From: Euptelea pleiosperma
Taxonomy: Eukaryota; Streptophyta; Magnoliopsida; Ranunculales; Eupteleaceae
Assembly: GCA_035048495.1 (NCBI GenBank)
Contig: CM068541.1
Span: 12,593,929-12,657,928 of the forward strand
Reading direction: 5' to 3'
Length of the DNA: 64,000 nucleotides
Position 1 is the stretch's first letter, and each line of letters starts with the position of its first letter. The notes beneath the pieces were generated by a model. That model was not told the DNA's origin. It did no database searches and worked only from the letters and a program-made list of their open reading frames with translations. Both the position numbers and the translations under genes were made by a program. Of the stretch, positions 9,764-19,744 are shown one piece after another.

Positions 9764-12244
9764 ATGGCCTGGTATAGATTTTTCCTGTTCATTGTGATCA
9801 TTAGCTTTGATGTTCAGGTAGCCATGTGCTATACAAATTCAACTGTCTTTCTCTCATCGAACCTCTCCAAGACCTGGAGAAACAATGGTGACTACCTACC
9901 TCAAACAACCCATTTCTTAGATGGCTCGACAGCACGTTTTATACTTGTCTCGGACCCTCCGGAGCACAATCCATTGTATCATTATGCCTGTTTCGGATTT
10001 GGGTTCTTCTGTGATGCGGCCAGCTCTTATTTGTGCTACTTATCTATTGCCGTCATAGAGATGTCAGATGGGTCCATCCTAGGGACACATCCTCAGGTCG
10101 TTTGGTCTGCAAACAGGAACAATCCTGTTGGAGAGAATGCAACTCTGAAATTCTCTCAAGATGGAGATATGAGATTGACTGACGAAAAAGGTGCTGTGGT
10201 ATGGACTACTAATACATTCGGTATGTCTGTTATGGGTGTGAGTATGAATAGTAGTGGAAACTTGGTGCTCTTCAATGAAACCGATGGAACTTTGTGGCAG
10301 TCTTTTGACCATCCAACAGATACTCTTCTTGTTGGGCAAATGATTTGGGAGGGACAACGGCTTATTTCAAGGGCCTCGTCTACAGATGTGAGTCGTGGTC
10401 TGTTTTTTCTCTCCATTTCTGGCTTTCAACTATCTGGGGTTGTTGAACTAGACACACCAACCCGGTACATATATTTTCCACAGAATGATTTGGTGTCAAC
10501 ACTTATAAATATGAGTGGCTTTTCATTGAGATACATAAAATTTGGGGAGGTGAATCTCGCTTTCGGCTATCAAATGACAGATCAAATTGTAGAAATTCCA
10601 TTTCAAACACCCTATCTAGCAGAAGTTCAACTTTTGAGGTTGGATTTCGATGGTGGTCTGAGAATCTACGGTTGGGCACAGGAAGGTGGGTGGAATAGAG
10701 TTTTTGTTTTCTTGGATGGATGGGACGAGTGCCAGTTTCCCTTGAAATGTGGGAGGTATGGGTTATGTGTGGACGGGCAATGCACTTGTCCTAGAGGAGT
10801 TGATGGGGTCGACTACTTCACAGCAGTAGATAGACAGCGCCCTAGTCATGGGTGTCATCAAATTACCCCCTTATCCTTGCAGAGTTCATCAGGTCAATAC
10901 CAACTTGTAGATTTTGGAAATCTGTGCTATTTCAGTTACTCCGATCCAGTTGCAGCTGTACCTGGTATAAAAGATCAAGAAGTCTGTAATCAGGTTTGTT
11001 TGCTAACATCTTCTTGTAAAGCTGCTTTCTTTAAGTACGAAACAAATGCCTCTGAAGGATATTGTTATCTGCCTACCGAGATTCTATCAATAAGAGGGAA
11101 TCCTATACTACAGAAACAATACAATTCGTCATCACATATCAAGGTCCGTATTGCCTTTCATCCACATTCTGCCTTACCCACTTTCCTTCTCATTGCAAGT
11201 ATGATAGTTGTAATTTTTTCGAGTCTGTTATATCTTGTGCTTTCGTGGAAGAATGGGATGTGCAAGGGGAAACAATACTTTCAGCAGCTATCAGAAATGC
11301 CGAAAAGATTTTCCTATGGAGAATTGTGTGTTGCAACTAATAAATTTTCTGAAAAGTTAGGAGGGGGAGGATTTGGAGCTGTGTTTAAAGGACAACTTAG
11401 AGATATAACGATGATTGCAGTAAAACGTTTGGATAACATTGGTCAAGGAATGAAGGAGTTCCTAGCTGAGGTAGAAACAATAGGCAACATCCACCACATC
11501 AATTTGGTAAGGCTAATTGGCTTTTGTGTTGAGAAATCACATAGGCTTTTGGTTTACGAGTATATGAGTAATGGTTCTTTGGACAAATGGATTTTCGGCA
11601 TGAACAACCATCCCCCTCTTGATTGGAACACAAGAAAGAGGATTATATTGGATATCGCAAAAGGATTAGCATATCTTCATGAAGATTGTAGACAAAGAAT
11701 TGCTCATTTAGACGTGAAGCCCCAAAACATTCTTCTTGATGATAATTTCAATGCTAAACTTTCTGACTTTGGCTTGTCGAAGTTGATCGACAGGGATCAA
11801 AGTCAAGTGATAACTAGCATCAGAGGAACTCTAGGGTATCTTGCACCAGAATGGCGATGGTCACGAATTACTGTGAAAGCTGACATTTACAGCTTTGGGG
11901 TTGTTTTACTGGAAGTTATTAGTGGAAGAAGAAACTTAGATTACTCTCGTCCCGAATCAGATGTAGATTTACAAAGTGTATTGCAAAAGAAGGCACAAGA
12001 GAACCAATTGATCGACATTGTTGATAACCAAAGCCAAGACATGCAGTACCATAGAGAAGAAGCTGTTAGAATGCTAATGATTGGAATGTGTTGTTTAAAC
12101 GGTGATCATACAAAAAGGCCCTTGATGTCTACTGTCGTCAAGGTCTTGGAGGGGGTTATGGAGTTGGAACCTACTATTAGTTTCAAGGTTTCACATGCAC
12201 TGTCCCCAGAAACAAATCCAGGTACGTATTTTTTATTCCCTTGA
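9764..12244 (+). CDS. G-type lectin S-receptor-like Ser/Thr kinase (gene A, SD2-5-like)
   Basis: Single-exon frame of 826 residues encoding a plasma-membrane receptor kinase. Order: signal peptide (~1-22, hydrophobic FFLFIVIISF); bulb-type lectin domain (~25-190: [37 protein letters not shown]); EGF-like Cys cluster (~323-350: CQFPLKCGRYGLCVDGQCTC); PAN/apple domain (~380-455); transmembrane helix (~470-495); kinase (~515-795). The kinase keeps the LGGGGFG loop, AVKR lysine, DFG and APEW, but the catalytic loop reads HLDVKPQN, so it is a non-RD kinase. The ATG at 9764 is followed at once by the signal peptide and aligns with genes B and C. The tail is odd: a +1 shift near 12225 replaces the conserved ASVLSAPR end, whose remnant lies out of frame downstream. 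The protein is probably functional. The ligand is unknown. Confidence 0.92.
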   Translation: MAWYRFFLFIVIISFDVQVAMCYTNSTVFLSSNLSKTWRNNGDYLPQTTHFLDGSTARFILVSDPPEHNPLYHYACFGFGFFCDAASSYLCYLSIAVIEMSDGSILGTHPQVVWSANRNNPVGENATLKFSQDGDMRLTDEKGAVVWTTNTFGMSVMGVSMNSSGNLVLFNETDGTLWQSFDHPTDTLLVGQMIWEGQRLISRASSTDVSRGLFFLSISGFQLSGVVELDTPTRYIYFPQNDLVSTLINMSGFSLRYIKFGEVNLAFGYQMTDQIVEIPFQTPYLAEVQLLRLDFDGGLRIYGWAQEGGWNRVFVFLDGWDECQFPLKCGRYGLCVDGQCTCPRGVDGVDYFTAVDRQRPSHGCHQITPLSLQSSSGQYQLVDFGNLCYFSYSDPVAAVPGIKDQEVCNQVCLLTSSCKAAFFKYETNASEGYCYLPTEILSIRGNPILQKQYNSSSHIKVRIAFHPHSALPTFLLIASMIVVIFSSLLYLVLSWKNGMCKGKQYFQQLSEMPKRFSYGELCVATNKFSEKLGGGGFGAVFKGQLRDITMIAVKRLDNIGQGMKEFLAEVETIGNIHHINLVRLIGFCVEKSHRLLVYEYMSNGSLDKWIFGMNNHPPLDWNTRKRIILDIAKGLAYLHEDCRQRIAHLDVKPQNILLDDNFNAKLSDFGLSKLIDRDQSQVITSIRGTLGYLAPEWRWSRITVKADIYSFGVVLLEVISGRRNLDYSRPESDVDLQSVLQKKAQENQLIDIVDNQSQDMQYHREEAVRMLMIGMCCLNGDHTKRPLMSTVVKVLEGVMELEPTISFKVSHALSPETNPGTYFLFP

Positions 12245-12449
12245 AGTAGAGGCCTCTGTACTCTCAGCACCTAGCTGAGACTTAATTTGTTGCGCGAAGG
12301 AAAAATATGTAGAAACAAGGATATTATACACTGCTTTATTTGCACAATTTAATCAGTATTAATTAGGTTTTTTTGCCTTGTACGTTTTTCTTTTCTTTTT
12401 GGTAAGAAAAACAAAAGAACTCATTTTGGTCCCTTTTGCAAAGAAAGAA
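12245..12449. other. 3' flank of gene A
   Basis: It contains the out-of-frame remnant of the family's C-terminal tail (GCCTCTGTACTCTCAGCACC at ~12251) and then AT-rich sequence, likely the 3' UTR. Confidence 0.5.
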
Positions 12450-12895
12450 AATAAAGTCGCTAAGGTATGGCTCCTTTTAATGTTTTAAGAGGTTCTTTGC
12501 AAGTATGGAGAGAGCAGAAATTATAACTCGCGAAGAAAGTATTTGAGGATGTGGTGTTCAGTTGGTCGATCTACTTTGATTAGGAGGGGTTGATTTGGGG
12601 GTTGGGGTAGCTCTCTTGGGTGTCTTTGCTCCCTACTTTTCTCTTCCTTTGTTATCTTATTTGGGTAAAGTTGTATGATGTGGGGAGGGGTCTTAGATTC
12701 GAGGATGTGGTGTTCAGCTGGTCTACTTTGATTGGGAGGGGTTGATTTGGGTTTTGGGGTTCGGTAGCTCTCTTGGGTATCTTTGCTTCTTGCTTTTCTC
12801 TTCCTTTGTTATCTTTCATTTTGCCTTGGCAGGCCCTCTCAGCCTCCAAGTGCCTTAATGATATACTTTTTACCTTCCAAAAAAAAGAAAGTTTT
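12450..12895 (+). mobile_element. LINE 3'-end fragment with internal duplication
   Basis: FEDVVFSWSTLIGRG at about 12699-12745 corresponds to the extreme C-terminus of LINE ORF2 (compare FFEDLVFKWADL at 55.4 kb and FFEDFVFRWDLL in the 2.2-kb LINE). A ~156-bp segment is present twice (GAGGATGTGGTGTTCAG at 12545 and 12701). It ends in an A-rich tail (CCAAAAAAAAGAAAG, ~12880). The first ~70 bp belong to the small dispersed repeat also found at 6.7, 14.5 and 23.1 kb. Confidence 0.6.
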
Positions 12896-12929
12896 AAATG
12901 CAGTGGACTTTGGATGGAGTCGTTGCCCT

Positions 12930-13240
12930 ACATAGTTCATTTTTTGGGCCCACCAACTGCATGGGTGTTTAGCCCAACTCTCGGTCGATATACGTACCAA
13001 AAATCAGTTTGATTGGTTTTCTCTAACCATGGATTATATCACTTTTTTTAGGATTGATTTTAGCCGTTGGATTAAGCATGTTTTTTGCATATTTTTTGGG
13101 TACTTAATCCAACAGCTATAAATTATTAACCAACCTGATTTTTGGGTTGTATATCCACCAAGGGGTGGGCTAAACATCCATGTGGTTAGTGGGCCCCAAA
13201 AAATGAGCTATGTAGAACCACAAGAGCCCTCTGCATTGAC
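12930..13240. mobile_element. Decayed MITE of the CCAAAAATCAG inverted-repeat group
   Basis: GGGCCCACCAACTGCATGGG on the left mirrors GTTAGTGGGCCCC on the right. Between them, ACCAAAAATCAGTTTGATTGG and CAACCTGATTTTTGGGTTGT also mirror each other. This is the same layout as other MITEs here but with different ends. Confidence 0.5.
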
Positions 13241-13492
13241 TATATCCGAAGTCCTCTGCAACTAAACCATAGCCAAAACCGAAATAAGGGACTTAGCGCT
13301 AAAAAAAACTATTATTTCGTCCTTTATCTACCGTTTTAGGGTTACTGTTACTATGGTTATTTTGAAAAAAAAAATCAAGAAAGTATTTTTTCTTTTTTGG
13401 CTCAATCTAACGGATGTGAATTGAACTGTCACAATGAGACAAAGGTAATGTGAAGTGCCCATCATAATGGATAATTTAAAGGGTCGGGATTA

Positions 13493-13657
13493 GGGCTGTC
13501 AACCGATATTATTCAGATTGAATATAAGCATATCCAAATCCGAATCCGAAAAAAAATACTCTGATCTGATTCAATATCTAGTGGATATTATAAATCAATA
13601 TTCAAATTCGAATACGATAAACTTATCGGATATCCAATAATAACAAATCCGAAAATC

Positions 13658-13688
<31 letters not shown>

Positions 13689-13690
13689 TC
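13493..13690. repeat. Truncated CCGAAT-rich repeat ending in (TA)n microsatellite
   Basis: It starts AGGGCTGTCAACCGATATTA, like the end of the 8.19-kb element, and runs into about 13 TA dinucleotides near 13659-13685. The far terminus is missing. Confidence 0.5.
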
Positions 13691-14238
13691 ATAAAACCCT
13701 ATTCAAAACCTCATAAAACCCTTTTCAAAACCTTTTTCTGCAAATAAACCCAAAAAACTGGTTTTAATGGTTTTCAAACTTGCTTGTGTTTTTTATCCAT
13801 TGGATCCTTTCAAAAAGTTTTGAATAAAACCTCTTTTCTTCAACATAAACTTCAAAAAACTTAAACCTGATTTCCTATAATCCCGGCTATACCACATATT
13901 TGCTGGTTGCACCAAATATCGCAGGAAAATCCCAGCCTAACCAAACCCCTTTAACATTTTCAGATCTGATAAATCCCTCAAACTATTTCTTTTGATCCCT
14001 TTTCTTCTATTCTTCCATAAGAGACAAACAGATTTGTTTCAATGGTTTGCACTAAATGATGAATCTAATGATCCAATGTTCATTTAAAAGAATAAATAGA
14101 TCTTAATGATCAGTCCGTTTTGAGCCCCTTCAAACATGGTTTTGATCAAAGCAAAACCACTTATCAAATGAAACTACAGAATTTGAAGGATGGCTAAAAG
14201 CTTTTACATGGTATTGAGTAAGTCCAAATCCCTCATCT
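13691..14238. other. No gene seen
   Basis: It begins with two related CTCATAAAACCC..TTCAAAACC units. The rest has no recognised motif. It could include intron sequence of the K+ channel fragment that follows, but I cannot show that. Confidence 0.35.
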
Positions 14239-14345
14239 GTTGTCGGCTATGGAGATCTGCTTGCTAAGAACATCGGAGAGAAGGTGTTCAAAATGTGCTT
14301 CATGCTCTTCAGCATAGGCCTCACTGCCTACCTCATAAAAAAACA
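14239..14345 (+). pseudogene. Shaker-type K+ channel pore fragment (AKT/KAT family)
   Basis: In one frame this encodes [17 protein letters not shown] followed by [16 protein letters not shown]. That is the selectivity filter (GYGD, 14245-14256) and the start of the S6 helix of plant inward-rectifying Shaker K+ channels, whose usual form is TTVGYGDLHAVN..E..F...YMLFNLGLTAYLIGNMT. The expected GNMTNL is replaced by KKHDPFG, and the upstream pore helix is not readable. It looks like one captured exon or a relic about 700 bp upstream of gene B. No function is expected. Confidence 0.75.
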
Positions 14346-14804
14346 TGACCCATTCGGTATGTCTATATCTACGCGATCTTTCCTTGTATGTCTATATCTA
14401 TCTCACAACATTAATGAAAAGATACATAAGAACTCACAATCAAACGTGGGATTTAATAGACTAGTTAAAATAATTGGGTGAGCAGACTAAATAAAATACA
14501 ATAAAGCTGCTAAGGTTTGGTGCCAGCTTTTAGCGTTGCAGAGGTTGTTCTTTGCAACGATGGAGAGAATGAAGAGGCGTCAGTAAAGGAAATTTCAGTG
14601 ATTTTTGTTGTACATGTGAAAATGTAGTTGTTTCTTTGCAAGGATAATCAAATCTTCCAAGCAGAAAGAAGTGAGGGCAGAAGACAAAAGAGAATGAAGA
14701 GATAAAGAGTGAAAGAACGGCAAGTGTGAGCCGGTCCGCTGACAGCCCTACTTGCAAACAATAAAATGCCCCAAGTTCCTATGGAGATTTAAATATTTCA
14801 AGCT
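14346..14804. other. Intergenic; includes dispersed repeat copy
   Basis: 14495-14575 carries the AATAAAGCTGCTAAGGTTTG repeat shared with 12.45 and 23.08 kb. Nothing coding is recognised. Confidence 0.4.
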
Positions 14805-15043
14805 AAGTTCGCATTCAATTTAGAAGCCATCCATCTACAAATTATTTTTACATGCCGATGAAATCAAGACGTACCGCCTAGTGAAAATCGTACCAACATT
14901 GTTCTATGCACGTACAAAATGGACTACGTTTTCAAAGTTCATGAAAGAGATTTAAATCATCAGTGAATGGGAAATTATGGAATGATTACTAGGTTTTTGC
15001 CCGCTTGCAACGGTAATCTGTCTCATTAATCGTTCATGCCTTC

Positions 15044-17525
15044 ATGGCCAGGTTTACATATTTCCCAATCGTCGCAATCTTTTGCTTTTATGTTAGAGAG
15101 GTTACATGCTATCCAGTTGATTCAACTGTCTTTCTCTCATCTAACCTTTCGACGATCTGGATAAACAATGGTAACTCCCTACCACAAGCAACCCATTTCT
15201 TAGACGGGTCAATTGCACGTTTTATACTTGTCTCATCGGTTGATCATCCTTACTTTGGATTTGGGTTCTTCCGTAATGCTGCCACATCTGATTTGTGCTA
15301 CTTAGCCATTGTCTTTATAGGGGGATCGGATGAGTCCAGCCATAAGTATTCTACTTTAGTTTGGTCTGCAAACAGGGACAATCCTGTTGAAGAGAATGCA
15401 AGCCTGAAATTCTCTGAAGATGGAGATATGATCTTGGCAGATGAAAATGGTACTGTGGTTTGGTCTACTAAAACTTCCGGTATGTCTGTTATAGGTGCGA
15501 GTATGCATCATAGTGGAAACTTGGTGCTCTTCAATGAAACCAATGGAACTTCATGGCAGTCTTTTGACCATCCAACAGACACACTTCTCGTTGGGCAAAT
15601 GATGAGGGAGGGGCAACGGCTTATATCAAGCGTCTGGTCCACAAACCTGGCTAGCAGTATGTTTTGTCTCCGTAACTAACTTCACATTGTCAGGGTTTGT
15701 TGAAGCAGATAAGCCCACCGAGTATCTCCGTTTTGCAAAATATTGTTCTTTCCCAATCTCATTGGCTAATCAATTTAGAGATGTAAAATTTGGGGAAGAG
15801 GGCCTCACTTTCACATATGGATTGGGGGAGAATCGTACTATGAATTATTTATTTTCGACACCCCATCTAGGGCCAATTCAACTTTTGAGATTGGATTCTG
15901 ATGGTGGTCTGAGAATCTACGGTTGGGTGCTGAGAGGTGGTTTGAATAGAATTTATGTCTTCTTAAACGGTTGGGATGAGTGCCAGTTTCCTCTCAAATG
16001 TGGGAGGTATGGGGTGTGTGTGGACGGGCAATGTACTTGTCCTAGAGGAGTTGATGAGGTCGATTACTTCACATCACTAAATAAACAGTTTCCTAGTCAT
16101 GGGTGTCCCGAAAGTTTTCTGTTATCCTCCCAGAGTTCTTCGGATCAATACCAACTTGTAGATTTTGGAGATCTATCTTATTTTAGCTATGCCGACCCAA
16201 ATGCAGCAGTACCTGGCATACATAATCAAGAAGCCTGTGATAAGGAGTGTTTGAAAACATCTTCTTGTAAAGCTGCTTTCTTCAAGTACAAAACAAATGC
16301 TTCTGAAGGATATTGTTATATGCCTACAGAGATTCTATCAATAAGAGGGAATTCTATGCCAAACCAAAGATACTATTCGTCATCGCATATCAAGGTTCGT
16401 ATTCCCTCTCATCCACCTTCTGTCTCATCCACTTTCACTCTCATCGCAGGTCTGATAGGTGCAATTGTTCTCAGTATATTATGCACTGTGCTTTTGTGGA
16501 AGAAGGTGAAGTGCAAGGAGAAGCATTCCTTTCAGCAGCTATCAGAAACGCCAAAAAGATTTTCCTATGAAGAATTGTGTGATGCAACTGATAAATTTAC
16601 TGAAAAATTAGGTGGAGGAGGGTTTGGATCCGTTTTTAAAGGACAACTTAGAGATGGCACAATGGTTGCGGTAAAGCGGTTGGATAACATTGGTCAAGGA
16701 ATGAAGGAGTTCTTAGCTGAGGTAGAAACAATAGGCAACATTCACCACATCAATTTGGTAAGGCTAATTGGCTTTTGTGTAGAGAAATCACATAGGCTTT
16801 TAGTTTATGAGTATATGAGTAATGGGTCTTTGGACAAATGGATTTTCGGCATAAACAACCATTCCCCTCTAGATTGGAACACGAGAAAGAAGATTATATT
16901 AGATTTAGCAAAAGGATTAGCATATCTTCATGAAGACTGTCGACAAAGAATTGCTCATTTAGACGTGAAGCCCCAAAACATTCTTCTTGATGATAATTTC
17001 AATGCTAAACTTTCTGACTTTGGTTTGTCGAAGTTGATCAGCAGGGATCAAATTCAATTGATAACTAGCATCAGAGGAACTCTAGGGTATCTTGCACCAG
17101 AATGGCGACGGTCACGAATTACTGTGAAAGCTGACATTTATAGCTTTGGGGTTGTTTTGCTGGAAGTCGTTAGTGGAAGAAGAAACTTAGATTACTCACG
17201 TCCTGAATCTGATGTACATTTACTAAGTTTATTACAAAAGAAGGCCGAAGAGAAACGATTGATCGACATTGTTGATAATCAAAGCCAAGACATGCAATAT
17301 CATGGGGAAGAAGGTGTTAGGATGATAAGGATTGGATTGTGTTGTTTAAATGGTGATCATACAAGAAGGCCCTTAATCTCTACTGTAGTCAAGCTCTTGG
17401 AGGGTGTTATGGAGTTGGAACCCACAATTAGTTTCAAGATTTCACATGCGCTCTCCCCAACAATAAATTCGGGTATTCTTTATTCCCCTGCTTTAAAGGC
17501 CTCTGTACTCTCAGCACCGAGATGA
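15044..17525 (+). pseudogene. G-type lectin receptor-like kinase gene B, one frameshift
   Basis: Same single-exon architecture as gene A: signal peptide, lectin domain, EGF-like cluster (CQFPLKCGRYGVCVDGQCTC), PAN domain, membrane helix, full non-RD kinase (HLDVKPQN, DFG, APEW) and the conserved tail LKASVLSAPR. The frame breaks once: at about 15666-15671 two bases are missing compared with gene C (TTTTGTCTCCGTAAC versus TTTTATCTATCCGCAAC), giving a stop at 15677-15679. The downstream frame is open from 15687 to the stop at 17523-17525. A single 2-bp lesion in an otherwise clean gene means a recent pseudogene or an assembly error. If real, only the signal peptide and lectin part would be made, which could be secreted. 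Confidence 0.85.
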
Positions 17526-18779
17526 GGCTTTGTTGATCAAAGGCAAAATATGTATAAACAAGTTTGTGCAGCATAGAGAATAAATATTTCTTCAGTTGTG
17601 CTAAGTTTGATCTTTTTGAAACTAGAACTACTAACTGGCCTTAGTGAGAAAATGCACTAAAGATTCTTATTGATCAAGGCTTTCTTAACTAAAGTTGGGC
17701 GTCGCTTTGTTTATATTTGTCATGCAAATTGCCCTTAATGTTGACTCCTTTTGGAGGGATGCAATTCTAACCAACCTGTTAGTACTGTGATTTCATTTTC
17801 AACATCCGAACATGTTCAATGGGAAACACGTTCATCTAAAAAGAACCAATCCGTGCAACCAAACAGGTCCTTAACGTCAACTCCTTTTGGAGGTTGTTAC
17901 CACGGTAAAAATATGCCTCACGAGACCAGAGCGTCTGTGATGCAATGGAGAAAGGACAAACCCTTCACCTCTATTCATCAGTGCACCTCATTAATCTTCA
18001 CTAACTTTCAAATTTAGGAACATTCAGCTGCACCACCTCTGCAAACTTTAAAATCTCGAAGAAAAAAGAAGGAAAAGTAGAAAAACTACGACTCCGAATG
18101 AGAAACAACCCTAATTAATCAAATTTCCGCCAAAATTGAATCTCTATACCCTCAAAACCATCTGATCACAATGCAACACAAATTGACAGTCCAATTTTTT
18201 TTTCCTTTTTGAAAAGAGACAGTCTGGATCGATGAGTTCGTTGGCCATATATGTACCATGTGAGAGTAGTCAGACGGACACGAGACCCCGGTGGGTGGGT
18301 CGCCGGTAATGGCCGGCCAACTTACCGGAGTCTTATGGCGACTGTCCACTACAACCGTTTGATTTGGGGTTAGAGTTTTGACCCAAACTCACTTTGTTCT
18401 AAAGTTGAAGAAACGGACATTTTTGTCCTTTAAAAAAAATCTGTTACTCAATTTTGGTCAACAACAGTCAACGCAGGTCAGATCGGTGTGTGTGTTATGT
18501 CAGCTATTTCAAATTGTGAGGGGTATGCCAAATTTCAAAGACTGCACCAAAGTCAGTCATTTCCTTTGACAAAAGTAGAGCTACAACCTCAATTCGGCTG
18601 GAAACCACAAGCCCTCCGGATTGGCCAAATGTCCTTGACTTCCAATAAAACGTATAAAGCCAATCGGCCGGTGTCCAGATTTACAACTGCTACTGCCTCT
18701 CTGATTTAAGGCACTCGACATCACCTCTAGATTCTGGCCTGACAGGCCTTTCATTGTGCAAGGTGACCCGATCCTCTAA
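17526..18779. other. Intergenic, no gene recognised
   Basis: It holds the 3' flank of gene B. A duplicated GACTCCTTTTGGAGG/CAACTCCTTTTGGAGG pair (~17742 and ~17879) with a CCAAACAGGTCCTTAA end at ~17860 looks like a MITE terminus. None of the short frames resembles a known protein. Confidence 0.35.
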
Positions 18780-19362
18780 GAGCGTCTCCAACACTAAAAT
18801 GCTAAAAAGCCCTCTCAATTCTATATTTTGAGACAGCTACGGTGCCAAAATGTTATATTTGGCATGACATGCTCTAATGGTGCAATGCTATATCTCAGTA
18901 CTATTTTTTGGATTGAGTCATTTTCATGGGTTGATTTTAACGTGGGGATTTGAGTATTATTTGGGGTTCAAGATCAAAAGGTTCGAAATCACTAATCAGG
19001 CTGACTTTTGGTTTGTAGGTCCACATAGGGATTGGCCAAACATCCATATGGTCAGCATCCTCTAAAATGTGCTACGTCGACCGTTGATCATCCAATCACA
19101 GGTTGATTTTAATCGTTGGATTTTGAGCATTATTTGGGGTACAAGATCCAAAGGTTTGAATGGTTCAAAAGAGTCAAAACCCATAAAGCTGCCACATGCT
19201 AAAATATACAGCATATGCTATATCCTGTGCCAAATATAGCACATGAAATAGGATACGCTATATTTTAGCATTGCAATAGTACAGCGTTGGAGCAACCTTT
19301 TTTCACCCACCGTGCCAAATTTTAGGATAGCACGGCCGAATAGCATAGCGTTGGAAATGCTC
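18780..19362. mobile_element. PIF/Harbinger (Tourist-like) MITE, 583 bp
   Basis: It begins GAGCGTCTCCAACAC and ends GCGTTGGAAATGCTC, imperfect inverted repeats of the GAGCAT.TCCAAC type common to plant Tourist-like MITEs. It is flanked by TAA on both sides (18777-18779 and 19363-19365), the 3-bp target of PIF/Harbinger. Its interior holds remnants of the GGATGTTTGGCC/GGCCAAACATCC repeat group (e.g. GGATTGGCCAAACATCCATA at ~19031), so either an older MITE is nested or the family captured one. Confidence 0.75.
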
Positions 19363-19744
19363 TAACAGCCCTTCTAGCATAATATCAAATGCCTAAGTTC
19401 CTATGGAGATTTAAATATTTTTTGTATCCTGGACCATTGGACCATTCCTCATCTCTTTAAGCTATATAATGTGTAACGGTAACGAAATTTTTATTCCCTG
19501 CTAAGTTCACATTCAATTTACATGCCGACGAAATCAAGACGCATAGTGAAAATCGTACCAATATTGTTCTATGCACTGCGTATACAAAATATTGGACTGC
19601 GTTATCAAGGTTCATGAAAGAGATTTAAATCAGTTAATGGGAAATATGGAATGATTTCTAGGAAGGCTAAGACTAAGGATCAGATCTAATCCTTAGGTTT
19701 TTGCAAGAACCGCTTCCAACTGTAATCTGTCTCATTAATCTTTC

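Noticed and set aside
10079..10416. Minus-strand frames within the lectin domain of gene A
   Set aside because: They lie opposite a clearly coding region and encode nothing recognisable.
12225..12300. An intron near the end of genes A and C that would restore the conserved tail
   Set aside because: GGTACGTATT in gene A could be a splice donor, but the tail lies only ~25 bases away, too short for a plant intron. A small indel is the simpler explanation.
13659..13685. (TA)n run considered as a promoter or origin
   Set aside because: A simple microsatellite within a decayed repeat, with no adjacent gene start.
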